Shown in pieces: positions 22,004 to 32,175 of a stretch of 32,196 nt of DNA. The notes beneath the pieces were generated by a model. That model saw only the letters and a list, made by a program, of their open reading frames with translations. It made no database searches and was not told the DNA's origin. This DNA comes from Monoraphidium neglectum (Eukaryota > Chlorophyta > Chlorophyceae > Sphaeropleales > Selenastraceae). The stretch is from positions 3,444 through 35,639 of the forward strand of contig NW_014013410.1 of assembly GCF_000611645.1 (NCBI RefSeq), in the 5' to 3' direction. Within the stretch, counting starts at the first letter, position 1. Each line of letters starts with the position of its first letter. Both the position numbers and the translations under genes were made by a program.

Positions 22004-22060
<57 letters not shown>

Positions 22061-23256
22061 GCTGCGGCGGCTGCGGCGGCCGCCATTTGCTGAAGCTGCT
22101 GCTGGTGCTGCTGCTGGTGCTGCTGCTGATGTTGCTGTGCTGCAGCCGCCGCAAGGCGCTGCTGCTGTTGCTGCTGCTGCAACTGTGCAGCGCGCTGCTG
22201 GTTGATCAGCATTTGCAGCTGCTGTGCTTGCATTTGCGGCAGTGTGCTTGCCGTCTGGCTCGCCTGCTGCGGCTGCTGCTGGCCCTGCCCCTGCCCCTGC
22301 CCCTGCGCACTTCCCGGCCGCGCGGCTCCTGCACCCCTGCCAGCCTGCGCCGCAGCCAGCAGCATAATGGCCTGCTGCTGCATCACGCCCGGCCGCACGG
22401 TGTACGCGCCGCCCTGCGCGCCGGGCATCAGCACCACCCCCGCCGGCCGCGCCCCACCCCCTGCGCCGGCCTGCACCGGCCGCGAGCCGCCCGCGGCCGC
22501 GCCGGCCTGCAGCGCCGCCTGCAGCACTGCCAGCTGGGCCTGTTGCCCCATCGCAACGCCGCCGCCATACGCCATCGCTGGCTTTTGCTCATCCTTCACG
22601 TAAATCCCTGGGCTCTGGCTGTCCGGGTGCGGGCGCTTTCGGATGCCCATGTACTCCTGGGCCGAGGCCGCAGCGGCCGCCATGGCGGCCGCGGGCAGCT
22701 GCAGGACGATGGGGCCCGGGGCCCCCGCTGCCTGGCCCGGGCGTGGCGGCGCCACGCCGGGCCCGCGGTGCTGCTCGTGCCTGGCCGTTGCGCGACGTGG
22801 ATTGTTGGGGGCAAGCGCGGTGAGGTGCTGCCCGCTATATACACGGTTGCTGAACGTGTGTGCAGGGCACAAGTGATGCCCCTGGCCAGTGCTCCACCCA
22901 GTGCAGCCGCTGCCACCGCTGCTTCACCTTGGCTCATCCTTGGGTGGCGGCTCATTTAGGAGACCTTTGGCGCGGCACTTCTCCTCCCAGCGCTCCCGTA
23001 TCCGCATCAGGACCTTCCTGCAAGTGTGTGAAGTGCGCTGTATTGAGACAGGTCCACGGCAGTGAAGCGCCGCCGTGCTGCTGCACTCCGCACCGCCCAG
23101 CGCCCTGCGCAGCACGTGGCCCAAGCTGAGATGACCTCGGGCCGCTTCTTACTCGTCTACGCCCTCCTGCACGAACTCTGGCTTCATCTTGGCGATCACA
23201 TCGTCAATAATGTGCAGGTAGACGCGTTTCAGGTCCTGTTGCATCGGGTTAGCCAT
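21296..23256 (-). CDS. TFIIA-L: Transcription initiation factor IIA large (alpha/beta) subunit, 499 aa, 4 exons
   Basis: Nuclear general transcription factor subunit that stabilises TBP on the TATA box together with the gamma subunit. Exons on -: 23256-23153, 23017-22928, 22849-21752, 21503-21296; total 1500 nt, phases consistent. The N-terminus is the classic TFIIA four-helix-bundle region: QQDLKRVYLHIIDDVIAKMK, PEFVQEGVDEKVLMRIRERW, EEKCRAKGLL. The middle is a long Gln/Ala-rich spacer with a poly-Gln tract, then an acidic stretch (poly-Glu, Asp/Gly). The C-terminus is the beta-barrel domain: IDDAELD, DLGWCLFEKVHRSKQKWRC, TLKMGVVRIAGRDYYF, ending in MEFQ. Both conserved ends are present and in order. 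The motif QRDGPGDD at 21949-21972 resembles the metazoan Taspase1 cleavage site. A TATA-like CCTATAA lies 43-49 nt upstream of the ATG. Confidence 0.96.
21539..21589. repeat. (GT)n microsatellite in TFIIA intron 3
   Basis: About 25 GT units with one CT interruption lie in the intron 21504-21751. Confidence 0.93.
22006..22058. repeat. (CTG)n array encoding poly-Gln in TFIIA
   Basis: About 17 CAG codons on the coding strand, followed downstream in the gene by the acidic region. More imperfect CAG/CAT repeats continue to about 22200. Confidence 0.92.
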
Positions 23257-23298
23257 CGTGTCGGGTGTATGACGTCCTAAACTATGAGCTAAGCAGGC

Positions 23299-23305
23299 TT
23301 ATAGG
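23299..23305 (-). promoter_or_regulatory. TATA-like element upstream of TFIIA
   Basis: CCTATAA on the minus strand, 43-49 nt before the ATG. If functional, the 5' UTR would be very short. A GACGTC core lies between it and the ATG. Confidence 0.3.
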
Positions 23306-23667
23306 CACGAACGCCCCGGGCTGAGCTGATCGCCGTGCCCAGCGTGATCTGATGGCGCCCGTGTCCTGCGTTGCGGTACCTCTCTTTTCAGGCAAGTTAC
23401 GTGAATTGGATACCTATATAATCTGGTTCGACTATCATACCGTATGGCAACTCCACCGGTTTGTGGTCAGGCCAACAAGCACATTGGCTGATGAGCCCGC
23501 TGACTGGGTGGCAGACAAGCGCGTGCTGCATGGAAATGTCAGTATCCCCGCAGCAGAGTGCTGATTGTCCATGATAAGCCCTGTACCTACCCCTCTGGTC
23601 AACGGCGCGGAAGGTGGTGCCAAGGTTGTCAGACTGATCATTTTGCGTCAATCGCAAGAACCCATGT

Positions 23668-23696
23668 TTGACACTGGGAAGTCTTCCCAGTGTCAA
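23668..23696. repeat. 29-bp near-perfect palindrome (14-bp arms, 1-nt centre)
   Basis: TTGACACTGGGAAG at 23668-23681 is mirrored by its exact reverse complement at 23683-23696, with a single T between them. Confidence 0.9.
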
Positions 23697-23725
23697 GCTT
23701 TGCCACGTGACGGGACCACCGCTGT

Positions 23726-23730
23726 TTACA
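23726..23730 (-). terminator. TGTAA polyadenylation signal of the methyltransferase gene
   Basis: TGTAA on the minus strand, 85 nt past the TGA at 23815. Confidence 0.5.
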
Positions 23731-23814
23731 AGAAATCTGCAAAAAACATTGAGGGAACCACAACCACGCACACTCGACGACACCCCCCCGCTGCCGGCGG
23801 CCCGCCGCCGCCGC

Positions 23815-25403
23815 TCACACTGCCGCCCCCGCCGCCTGCTGCTGCTCCTGCTGCTGCCGCCGCTCGCCGCCCGCCGCCGCCGCCGCCGCGGCGCCGCCGG
23901 CCGGCTTGGCGGCCTTGACGCCGCGCATGAGGCCGTACTCCATGAGGCCCATGTCGAACGCGCGGTGCATGCGCTCCAGAGTGACGATCTCGCGCGTCAC
24001 CTTGTACCACAGCTTGGGGTTCCACTTGAACATCACAAACCAGGGGTCCAAAACGCCAACTGCGGGCACAGAGGGGGCCGCGAGGCAGGCAGCGGCGCGG
24101 CGCGTCAGGCGCGGGTCGGGGCAGCATGCTAAATGTGCACCGAGGCTGCCCAGCGGGCGGGGACCGCGGGGCCGCGGTGCACGCGGCGGGGGCCGGGGGC
24201 GGATGCATGCTTAGGCGCAGGGGCGGCCGCGCGGGCGCGCACCGAGGTTGCTGTGGCGCCAGCTGGGCAGCGTCTGGGGGGTCCAGTCCTCCGCCCCCAC
24301 GGCCTCCATCTTGCCGGTGCCCTGCAGCGGCGGGAGGGGCAGCGGAGGGGGGCAAAGCTCGGGTGTGGTTGGGAGCCGCGAGCAAGGGGCCCAGCAGAAC
24401 ACGGCCGAGGCACCGCAGCCCGCGCGCCTCACCTGTACCTCGACTGCAGCCAATCTCGTGCTCGTCTCGCATTCAGCCTCGCGTCACACCCGTCTGCGTG
24501 CATCAAACCTCAGAAAGCCAAGCTCCCCTCTGCCTCGCCTCCCCGCCAAAACACCAACGCAAGCGCCCACATGCACCAACACGTGCACACGCACACACGC
24601 GCGCGCGTACGCACACATACACACGATACGAGTGATTTAAAGCCCGCCGCACCCGGCCCCAGCCCCACCCCCACCTCCATGAGCCTGCAGAACTCCTGGA
24701 TGCTGATGAAGAAGGGGTGGGCCCACTCGTCATACAGGAACTGCAGCCGCGCCTTGTCGTCGTCAGTGAGGGGCCGCTCCGCGGTCTCCTCCCGCTGGCA
24801 CCAGCAGGCAATCACCATGTTGCCGCCTGGAGGGAGGAGGGGGGTGGTGGCCGTGGCATGTGAGTGTGTGTGTGGGTGTGGGTGCGGGTTTTGGCGTGAG
24901 TCTCGCTTGATATGTGTCTCTCTGTGTGTGCGTGCATGCACGCGCACATACACACACAAACACACTTCCAAACACACTTGAGACACAAATTCTCAAGACA
25001 CAGGCATTCACACACGCACGCATGCACCAGCACACACGCACACACACACACACACATACACAAACACACACACACACACATGTGTGCGCGCTCATGCATG
25101 CACATCAAACAAACACGCACACTCAGACGTACGAAAACACATACACACACACTCACGTGCAAACTACGCAAGCACCCCCCTGGCACACCGCGTTGCCCCC
25201 CCCACCTGGCGCCAGCACTCGCGTCATCTCTTCCACGTACTTCTTCTTGTCAGGCATGTGCTCCCCAGACTCGCAGGCCCACACCAGGTCAAACGTGTCG
25301 TCAGCAAACTCCATCGCCAGGGCATCCATCACCTGCAGAGGGGTAGTGGTACATGCGCAAGCGCCCAAATGACGTGTTGTTCAAACCAAGCAAGAGTGTA
25401 AGG

Positions 25404-25439
<36 letters not shown>

Positions 25440-27214
25440 GGAGATGGACGGGGTGGGGAGTGAGGAAGAGACACGCGGAGCACCCAACCAAGCGGGTCAT
25501 GTGCAGGACCCAATGCCGCAGTATGCCAGCCGGGCACGTTCCAGCCCCTCGTGCCGTCACACACGCACACCGCTTAGCAGCGACCGCGGCCCATGTAGCC
25601 ACACGCTCCCCAGACCAGACGCGATGCACCCCCCCCCCTTGCCCTAGAGCCCACAGCGCGCTCAGCGCAGCGCGGCGCTCGCCTTGAATGTGACGTTGTT
25701 GAGTCCGCGCTCCTTGGCCAGCTGCGTCCCCCGCTCCACCTGCTTCGGGGACAGCGTAATGCCTGGCAGAGAAGGAGAGGGCAGCAGAATAGCATAGCAT
25801 ATGAGCACTAGGAAGGGAATCAAAACAAATTGTCATCAGTGTCAAGTCGGGCTGGCCGCCACGGCTTTTGAACTGCCTGATGTGCGATACGCCTCCATTT
25901 CGTTGCGCAGCCGCACAGCCCCTCCCTCGCTACGCCCGCGGCAAAACGCGCCTGCTGCAAACAGAGACGCACGACAGCGGATGCGCCACGAAACAGAGCG
26001 CACCGCACCCTGGCACCAGCACTGCTGCCAGCAGCCGGGGCACCCACCGATGACCTCCGCCTCTGGGAACTGCGACGCCAGCCACCTGCTGCTGCCGCCA
26101 AACCCGCAGCCGACGTCCAGGATGCGCTTGGGCGTGGTGCTGCCGCTGAAGCGGAACATCTCCTGGGTGAACCGCAGCTTGGCCGCCTTGAAGTCCGCCT
26201 TCCACCAGCCCTGGCGGCGCGGGTTGGCGCATGTGATGTGCTTGTTTTCAGGCGAACAGGGGAGGGCGCGGCATGACGGTCGCCGCAGGCGTGCTGCGTC
26301 GTGAAGCCCAAGGGCTGCAGCGAAGCAGGCCGGCGGCCAGGGGTTGACTAGGCAGGCGCGGACCGCAGCACGCCAGGCGTGCGGGGCTTCTCTGTGTCAA
26401 CACACTCGCTCGGCCACACTGGGCTCACGAGCCTTTGCAACCCAGGGCAAGGGCGCACGCCCCGCCCCGCCGGCACCGCAGCCAACCCCCTCGCAGACGC
26501 CACGCGGCTGCTTTTGACGGCCCACAAAGGGACGGCAATCAGCAGCCTGCTGTTGGGCTGGCGAGGCTGGGCAGCTTCAGCCACCTGTGCGCACCTTTTC
26601 CCGCTCCTCCTCGGTGTACCAGCCGAGGTGGATGTGCTCGCCCCAGTAGTACTCCAGGATGCCCTCATCGGTCCACGCGTCATACTCATCGCCGACGTTG
26701 GCGTCGTATGTGCGGGAGGGGTTGTCGTAGACCTGCCAGGGGTCCGGGGTTGGTTTTGAGGTGGGTGGGGTGCGCGGCCCGTTGTGGTGGGGAGGCAGCG
26801 CTGGCGTCGCGGGCGGGTGCGGATGAATGTTGGATTATGAAGAGTGTTCTAGGGGGAAAGTGATCGTGTTGTGCATGCAGCAGGGGGGCATCGGCATGCA
26901 TGCGAAACGGTGTGCGGACGGCGCCGGCGATGCGGGTGCCACAGGGCAGCACAGGCCACAAAGCGGCGAGGCGGTACCTGCTTCAGGCCATAGGCCGCGA
27001 GCGCAACACCTCCAGCGACCGCTAGTCCTACTGGGAGTCCATTAGGTAGTGCACTTGCGCTTGCTGCTGCGGGAGAGGCTGCTTCCGCGATGGCCGCTGT
27101 GGTATTCCGCATCACCCGCGTGGGCCGCTGCTGAACGCTAATTACTGCCTCTGGAACATTGCTTCCATTGCATCGAAATCCGCGCAGCGTCCTAGAGCCC
27201 CCGAGCTGCATCAT
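23815..27214 (-). CDS. Plastid SAM-dependent methyltransferase, MPBQ/gamma-tocopherol methyltransferase family, 406 aa, 8 exons
   Basis: Likely methylates a prenyl-quinol or tocopherol precursor in the plastid. Exons on -: 27214-26978, 26732-26595, 26210-26048, 25762-25683, 25332-25206, 24826-24675, 24321-24243, 24059-23815; total 1221 nt, phases consistent. Residues 1-~56 look like a transit peptide (basic, Ser/Ala-rich, no acidic start), followed by a hydrophobic segment at about 57-78. The core has YDAWTDEGILEYYWGEHIHL, SAM motif I ILDVGCGFGGSS at 155-166, ITLSPKQVERG, DDTFDLVWACESGEHMPDK at 217-235, RVLAPGG, EDWTPQTLPSW and MGLMEYGLMRG. The DEGILEYYWGEHIHLG and WSHP/WAHP-like region match the cyanobacterial sll0418 type better than plant VTE3. 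The C-terminus is an Ala/Gln-rich tail. The intron 25333-25682 appears to use a GC donor. Exact substrate (MPBQ, MSBQ or gamma-tocopherol) cannot be settled here. Confidence 0.9.
24857..25160. repeat. TG-rich then CA-rich low-complexity block in methyltransferase intron
   Basis: TG/GT-rich sequence (about 24857-24935) is followed by CA/AC-rich sequence (about 24945-25157) inside the intron 24827-25205. The halves are roughly complementary. Confidence 0.8.
25404..25437. repeat. (GT)n microsatellite in methyltransferase intron
   Basis: About 17 perfect GT units in the intron 25333-25682, close to its acceptor side. Confidence 0.93.
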
Positions 27215-27434
27215 TGCGAAGACGCAGGGCGAACAGAGCACGTGTATGCAGGTTTTCAATAGATGGAACGCTTGAAAAAAATCAATCGATGCAACACCAT
27301 GAGGCACGGGACCAATGGGCAAAGGGCGCCAAGTCGCGCTCTTGTGCGCATGGCGCCCTGCTGCTCTCGTGGCTGGACTGCCTGACAACCGAATCCGGGG
27401 GCAGCCCCACAAGCGAAGCGTTCAGTAAAAGTGG

Positions 27435-27439
27435 TTACA
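27435..27439 (-). terminator. Candidate TGTAA polyadenylation signal of NECAP
   Basis: TGTAA on the minus strand begins 12 nt after the NECAP stop codon. This is close, so a further signal downstream may be the real one. Confidence 0.35.
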
Positions 27440-27450
27440 TACGTTGCATT

Positions 27451-29888
27451 TCAACTCTGAAAGTCTGCCCAATCATCATCAGCTGCCGCCGCTGCTTCGG
27501 CGCCCCCAGCCTCTCCTCCACCACCCACACCTGCCGGTGCCCCAGATGCTTCTGCTGGCGTCGCCGCTGCCAATGAGTTGTCTGAATCTGCGGTCTCCCT
27601 GGCCGGCCCCCCATCGCCGCCCCCGCTGAGCGAAGCCGACGGCAGCGGCTCCCGCGGCCGCGTCGCAGCGCTGGCCGGCGACGGCGGGGGCGGCTGCAGC
27701 TTGAGCGCGCTCAGCGGGCTGGCCAGCATGGCGGCGGACGCCCCAGATGACCCCGACAGCCGCCCGAGAAGCTTCCGCTGCCCGTCCCCGTCGCCAGACC
27801 CAGAGCGCTTCAAGCTCTGTTCAGAGGGCGGGGGTTAAGCAGCAGAGGAGGTGTGCGGATCCGGCCCAGCCGCATGCCTGCAAGCTGTGAGCGACCTCAC
27901 ACCGCGCGAGCTCGTGTGGCTGCATGCGATGGCTCTTCCATGAAACCTCGCTGCTGCAGGGCCGCGCCACCCCCAGGGCGCCATCTGAGGGCCACCGCCA
28001 CCCGGCCCCACAGCGCCCGACCCCAACCTCCTCACGCTGGAGAGCTTGAGCGTGATCGTCTCCCTCAGCCGGTAGTCCTCCGCCGACCCGCCGCCGGCCC
28101 CGCCACCGCCCTCACCGCTGCTGCTGCCGCTGCCGCCCTCCCCGGCCGCCGCGCCGCCCTCGCCGCCGCCGCCGCCACCGCTCCCGAACCGCAGCCGCAT
28201 CGCCTCCGCCTCGCGGCTGCGCCGCACGAGCTGCCGGAAGTCGTCCAGCGCCGCCGTAAAGTCCGACGCATCTGCTCGGTCCCTGCGGCCGCGCACGGCA
28301 GGGGATCTCAAGTGAGGGCGGCGCTGCCCATGCAGCCGTAGGGCCGCCTCCGCCGCGACTCTGGGGCTGCTCGTGCCAATGCGCTTGCAATCTGCGACTT
28401 GCAGGGGGACGTATCACCAAGGGCGGCACACCTGAAGCCAAGGCCAACAAATGCGTGCTTCTTCTTGTCGCCTCTGTCAACTATGCGGGCTACAAAGTAG
28501 CGGGACGAGTCGACGACCGGCTCAATCGCCTGCGGTGTGGCACGTGGGTGATGTACGCATGACTAAAGGGTCACCAACGCCACAGCAGCTGTCGACACTG
28601 GCTGGGCCAGTGGGGAGAGCGAGGATTGTCGGAACGGCGGTGCTTTGAGCCCAGCGCCTGGGGTGCAACAGGACCGCCGGCAATCACCAAACAGCATCTC
28701 TTTTTGCCGTCAATCGACTAAAAAGCGCTTGCGCCCGCACTGGCACGGGAGGAGTGCGGAGCGCAGGCGGTCATCAGGTGCAGGAGGGCGTGGCGGGGGC
28801 GGCGCTGCCCCAGGCTGCCGCTTGGGCGCACCGTGGTGAGGGACGTCCCATCACTGGGCAGGGGGCACTCGGCAAACAGCTCGCCTGCACACGCAGGGCG
28901 GCGGCGCGAGTGGCCGTGGCGTGGGCGAGGGCGAAGCATCCGTCGGCGGTCTTGACGGCCGCATCGGGCAAGGGGCCCCTGGCAAGGTGCCGCCACGCCA
29001 TGCAGCAAGCCGTGGTTGCAGGCGGCTCCAACAAGCGGCACGCCCTCCCGCATGCTGCAGTCTGCAGCTGCAGCCTGCGACTTCAATGGCCTGGCTGGCA
29101 GCCAGGTCCAACGCTGGTTGCAGCTGCTCACCAGTTTCCAGGTCCTCCATACGCACGAAGCAGTCGTCCTGGCGGGTGACCACGCGCACTTTCACTTCCT
29201 GAGTTGAGCACGCAATAACACCAGTAAATCAGTGGCATCTTTGCAATGCCAATGTCAAGGAAGGTCCCATGACAGGGCGCCACGGCGACGGATGCTGGGT
29301 CGCGTTCGCAAGGGTGCCGCCGCAGCACACCACCACGGGCAGCATTTGTGGCTGTGCAGCCGCGACCGGGCACAGGACGAGGGCAGCGCATTCAAAAAGG
29401 CCCAGCCCATGAGGATTCTCATGGGTCGGGCTGTTGCGGCTGCTGACCGCAAACGCCGCGGGTGGCACCCACCCGCAGCCACTTATTCACGTCCCAGAGC
29501 TTCACATGGTGCAGAGAGGGATGAGTGGTGTGGAGAGGGTGAATGGCAGTGAGGAAGACCCCATGGCCGCATTTCGTACTGCAGTGCACATCACAACAAT
29601 CTGTGAGCACTCCTTGCCTGACCATGCCCTATTGAGGTGCTGCATCTCTCCATGGATCAACAGATACTTCAACCCTACAATGTCATCCCGGGCATGCTGC
29701 CCTCCATGCCGCCAACCCGGCTGGACATGGGCGGGTTGCTGGTCACACACGCAACCTAGGTGCTGGCGCACCTCAGCGCGGTGGCCATAGTGCGGCGCTG
29801 GGGGCAGTGGCGCGTACACGTACGCCTCTCTAGACTGAAATGTGGTCAGCTCAGGCACGTCCTCGTCTTCTTCTGCTGTTGTAGCCAT
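27451..29888 (-). CDS. NECAP: NECAP (adaptin-ear-binding coat-associated protein), 324 aa, 7 exons
   Basis: Cytosolic endocytic accessory protein that binds AP-2/clathrin coats. Exons on -: 29888-29772, 29499-29473, 29198-29132, 28884-28832, 28529-28432, 28282-28036, 27816-27451; total 975 nt, phases consistent. The PHear-like domain fills roughly residues 10-180: FQSREAYVYAPLPPAPHYGH, LWDVNKWLREVKVRVVTRQD, CFVRMEDLETGELFAECPLP, AIEPVVDSSRYFVARIVDRG, KKKHAFVGLGFRDRADASDF, then AALDDF and DYRLRETITLKLSS. The tail is Gly/Ser/Pro-rich and low in order. It ends DDDWADFQS, where WADF is a WxxF-type motif of the kind that binds the AP ear domain. Exon 2 is only 27 nt and codes nine residues. A TATA-like box lies 57-64 nt before the ATG. 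Confidence 0.92.
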
Positions 29889-31503
29889 TCTAACGCTCAG
29901 GTGCCGATATGGGTGCCTTGGACTGCTGTAGATAATTTTTACAGTTTATATATCGGGTTCCAGTGTGATCGAAGACGACACCTCAGATCGGCGATGCAGC
30001 TTGCCAAGATCTGCAGGACCTTAATAGAGTAGTATAGATGGCATCGGGATGTGATGTGCAGGGGGGCCATCCACGACATCATGCTCACATTGTGGTCACT
30101 GCAGTACACTCGGTCGATGCTTGCATCAGCACCCTTGACGGATTCACAACTCATCAAGCTGTCTACAGCTGGTGATAAACCCACCACCACACCGCTGGGT
30201 GCAAGTGACCTCAGATTTCAGGTGCCCGCGTGCGTGCTACAATGCATGCTTGCGTCGCGCTGCACATGCGGCATTTCGCCATCAGCGTCATCTGTTGACC
30301 ACGGTTCAACCGCGGTTCCTGCTGTGCAGGCAGCCACCAGTGTGCGCTTCGTCCTCGAAACCCAAATAAGCCTCTCGTCTCCCTCGGACCTCCTGTTCCC
30401 TGATGCTGATTGGAAGCTTCTAGCATGGGGTCTTACACACTTGTACCATCATGTGACTGCAATGCACCAGCCGGCGACGGCGCAACGCGCTAATTGAAGA
30501 ACGCCAACATCTGGGGGACGCCTGAAAGCATGGCCGATCTGGACAGCTGCCTTGACAACACAAGGTTGTGCGTGTGCAAGGGCAATGTCAATGCAGTGAC
30601 GAGCGCTCCCCACACACACCCCAGCACACGAAACAAAGCAACGACAGAAAAGCACGATGCAAAGGTCTACGAGGCGGTGGCAGGTATTCAAAGGCTGAAA
30701 AGCAGAGGCAACGACACGCAGCACCTGTGCTGCACCTATTTTTGGTGAAATCAAAAGACCTTGCAGCGCCCTGTATGGGGTTCAGCCGGTGGAATATTGG
30801 GCCTGCTGAGATCGGCTGGGGTGGTTGATTGACCCGGGCGACTTGACGTCGGTGTGGCCACACATAATGGCGCCACAGTCCAGCCATGCTATACTACAAT
30901 GCGCAGCAAGTCTTTGGAGCACATGCGTGACCCACTCCATATGCATCACAACAAGTTAAGGTCCAGGCCACGCAGTCATGGCGGCCCTTCAAACCAAGTG
31001 CCCAAGGTTGTCCAAAGGGAGTGTGAGGCCCCCCTGAATGCCACCGCTCGCGCATCGCCCAAAGCAAGCTCCTCCAACCCTTGCTGTGAATGCCCGGAAA
31101 TATGATAATAATGCAGCCACTCACCCAGCCACCATCAAACCAACCCTCCAGAGGCCCCGCCCACGGCAGTACCAAAAGCCACTGCGCGACACCGGCACGA
31201 GCTGGTCAACGCAGTGGCGTCCTCGGCTCCTCTTGCGTTTGAAGTTCGGAAAAGGCAGTCATACGCACACACGCACGTTTGCAGATGGTGTTGCGCGCGC
31301 CACCGACTGTGCGCCCACGCCTCCCTGTCGCGGCCTGGGCTGCGCCATGCGTTGCCTGCAGCCACATTTGCAGGACAGCAGCAGCCAGCCACGGTTGCAC
31401 GGCCACGGCCCAGCCACGCCGCAGATGCCTGGCAGCGGCCGCGGGACGCGCCCGCCCCGTCAGATCGGCGCCAGATCGCCGCCAGTCTGCTTCATCGCCA
31501 GAT
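29889..31503. other. Intergenic: NECAP promoter and LACS 3' UTR
   Basis: About 1.6 kb without a recognised gene. Open frames here are short, lack family similarity and do not join with phase-consistent splice sites. A TTACA at 30433-30437 (TGTAA on -) could end the LACS transcript. Confidence 0.4.
29945..29952 (-). promoter_or_regulatory. TATA box candidate of NECAP
   Basis: TATATAAA on the minus strand, 57-64 nt upstream of the NECAP ATG, in a locally AT-rich patch. The sequence is a good match to the TATA consensus. Confidence 0.4.
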
Positions 31504-32175
31504 CATGCCCCAAGGGCCGCGTACAGAGCGTCGATCTGAGGGCGTGGAGGGGGATGCGGGGGGCCAGAGCCACAGGTGTCGGTTGGGAGAGGTTTCGGGG
31601 CGGCAAACGTTTTTTTCCCTTTTTTCCCACCATTGCCTTTTTACCGAAGTAGTGATTGTGGTGGGGCCCCCACTGTACCTCGGTTTGGTACCTCTTGAGC
31701 AGCTGCGGCCTCTTCAGTGAGAACTTCGGCGTCATCAGCTCGTTCTCAACACTGAACGGCTCGTGCTCCAGGATGACGCCCTGCGGGTGTGTGGGGGCGT
31801 ATGGGCGATAGGAGGGGGGGGTGTTGTGACGGAAGGCTTGCGGGCGTGTGTGGGGCGGGAGGTGGGCACGGCTGCTGGGGGTGCGGTCGGAAGAGGGGGT
31901 GAAGAGGGGGCAGCCACGATGCTGCACGCTGAGGCGATGGCTGAAAGGCTTGGTTGGCAGGGAGGGTAGGGATGGTCAGTCACTGACCACCCCACCCCAT
32001 GGTGCAACGGGGGCAGGCAGGCTGGATTACGAGCTGTGCAGCGCCAGCCGTGCGGGGCAAAACGTGGGGATGCGGGCGGGCGCGAGGAGTGTGGGGCAGC
32101 GGTGGTGGGAGTTGGGGGGAGTGTGGCTGGATTTCACCTTGGGCAGCTCGAAGCCCTTGAGCTTGGCGGCGCGGC
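31504..32175 (-). CDS. Long-chain acyl-CoA synthetase, last three exons (5' end outside window)
   Basis: Activates long-chain fatty acids to acyl-CoA using ATP. Exons on -: 32175-32138, 31780-31679 and 31536-31504 (stop TGA), all in consistent phase. The residues match the extreme C-terminus of eukaryotic LACS/AMP-binding enzymes: AAKLKGFELPK, then GVILEHEPFSVENELMTPKF, SLKRPQLLKRYQTE, and the short last exon IDALYAALGA. The pattern equals the family ending in which KGFE, the PF..EN.L(M/I)TPT(F)KLKR core and a final Y-containing helix follow each other. The AMP-binding core lies beyond 32196. The number of the LACS paralogue and its location (plastid, peroxisome or ER) cannot be judged from this piece. 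Confidence 0.92.

Larger units (their letters stand above)
23257..23814. other. Intergenic: TFIIA promoter and methyltransferase 3' UTR
   Basis: Holds a TATA-like motif for TFIIA (23299-23305), a near-perfect 29-bp palindrome (23668-23696) and a TTACA (TGTAA on -) at 23726-23730. No coding sequence recognised. Confidence 0.5.

Noticed and set aside
24812..25372. Cys/Val- or His/Thr-rich ORFs around the TG/CA block
   Set aside because: They are simple-sequence translations inside an intron of the methyltransferase gene.
29406..29425. 8-bp inverted repeat with 4-nt loop (CCCATGAG...CTCATGGG)
   Set aside because: Lies in NECAP intron 2 and is short enough to occur by chance; no further support.
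30051..30754. Medium ORFs on both strands (148 aa + and 101 aa -)
   Set aside because: No recognisable family, no splice-consistent partners; probably LACS 3' UTR or spacer.
31038..31652. 204-aa ORF on the plus strand
   Set aside because: It overlaps the terminal LACS exon on the other strand, has no family similarity and shows composition expected of antisense GC-rich sequence.
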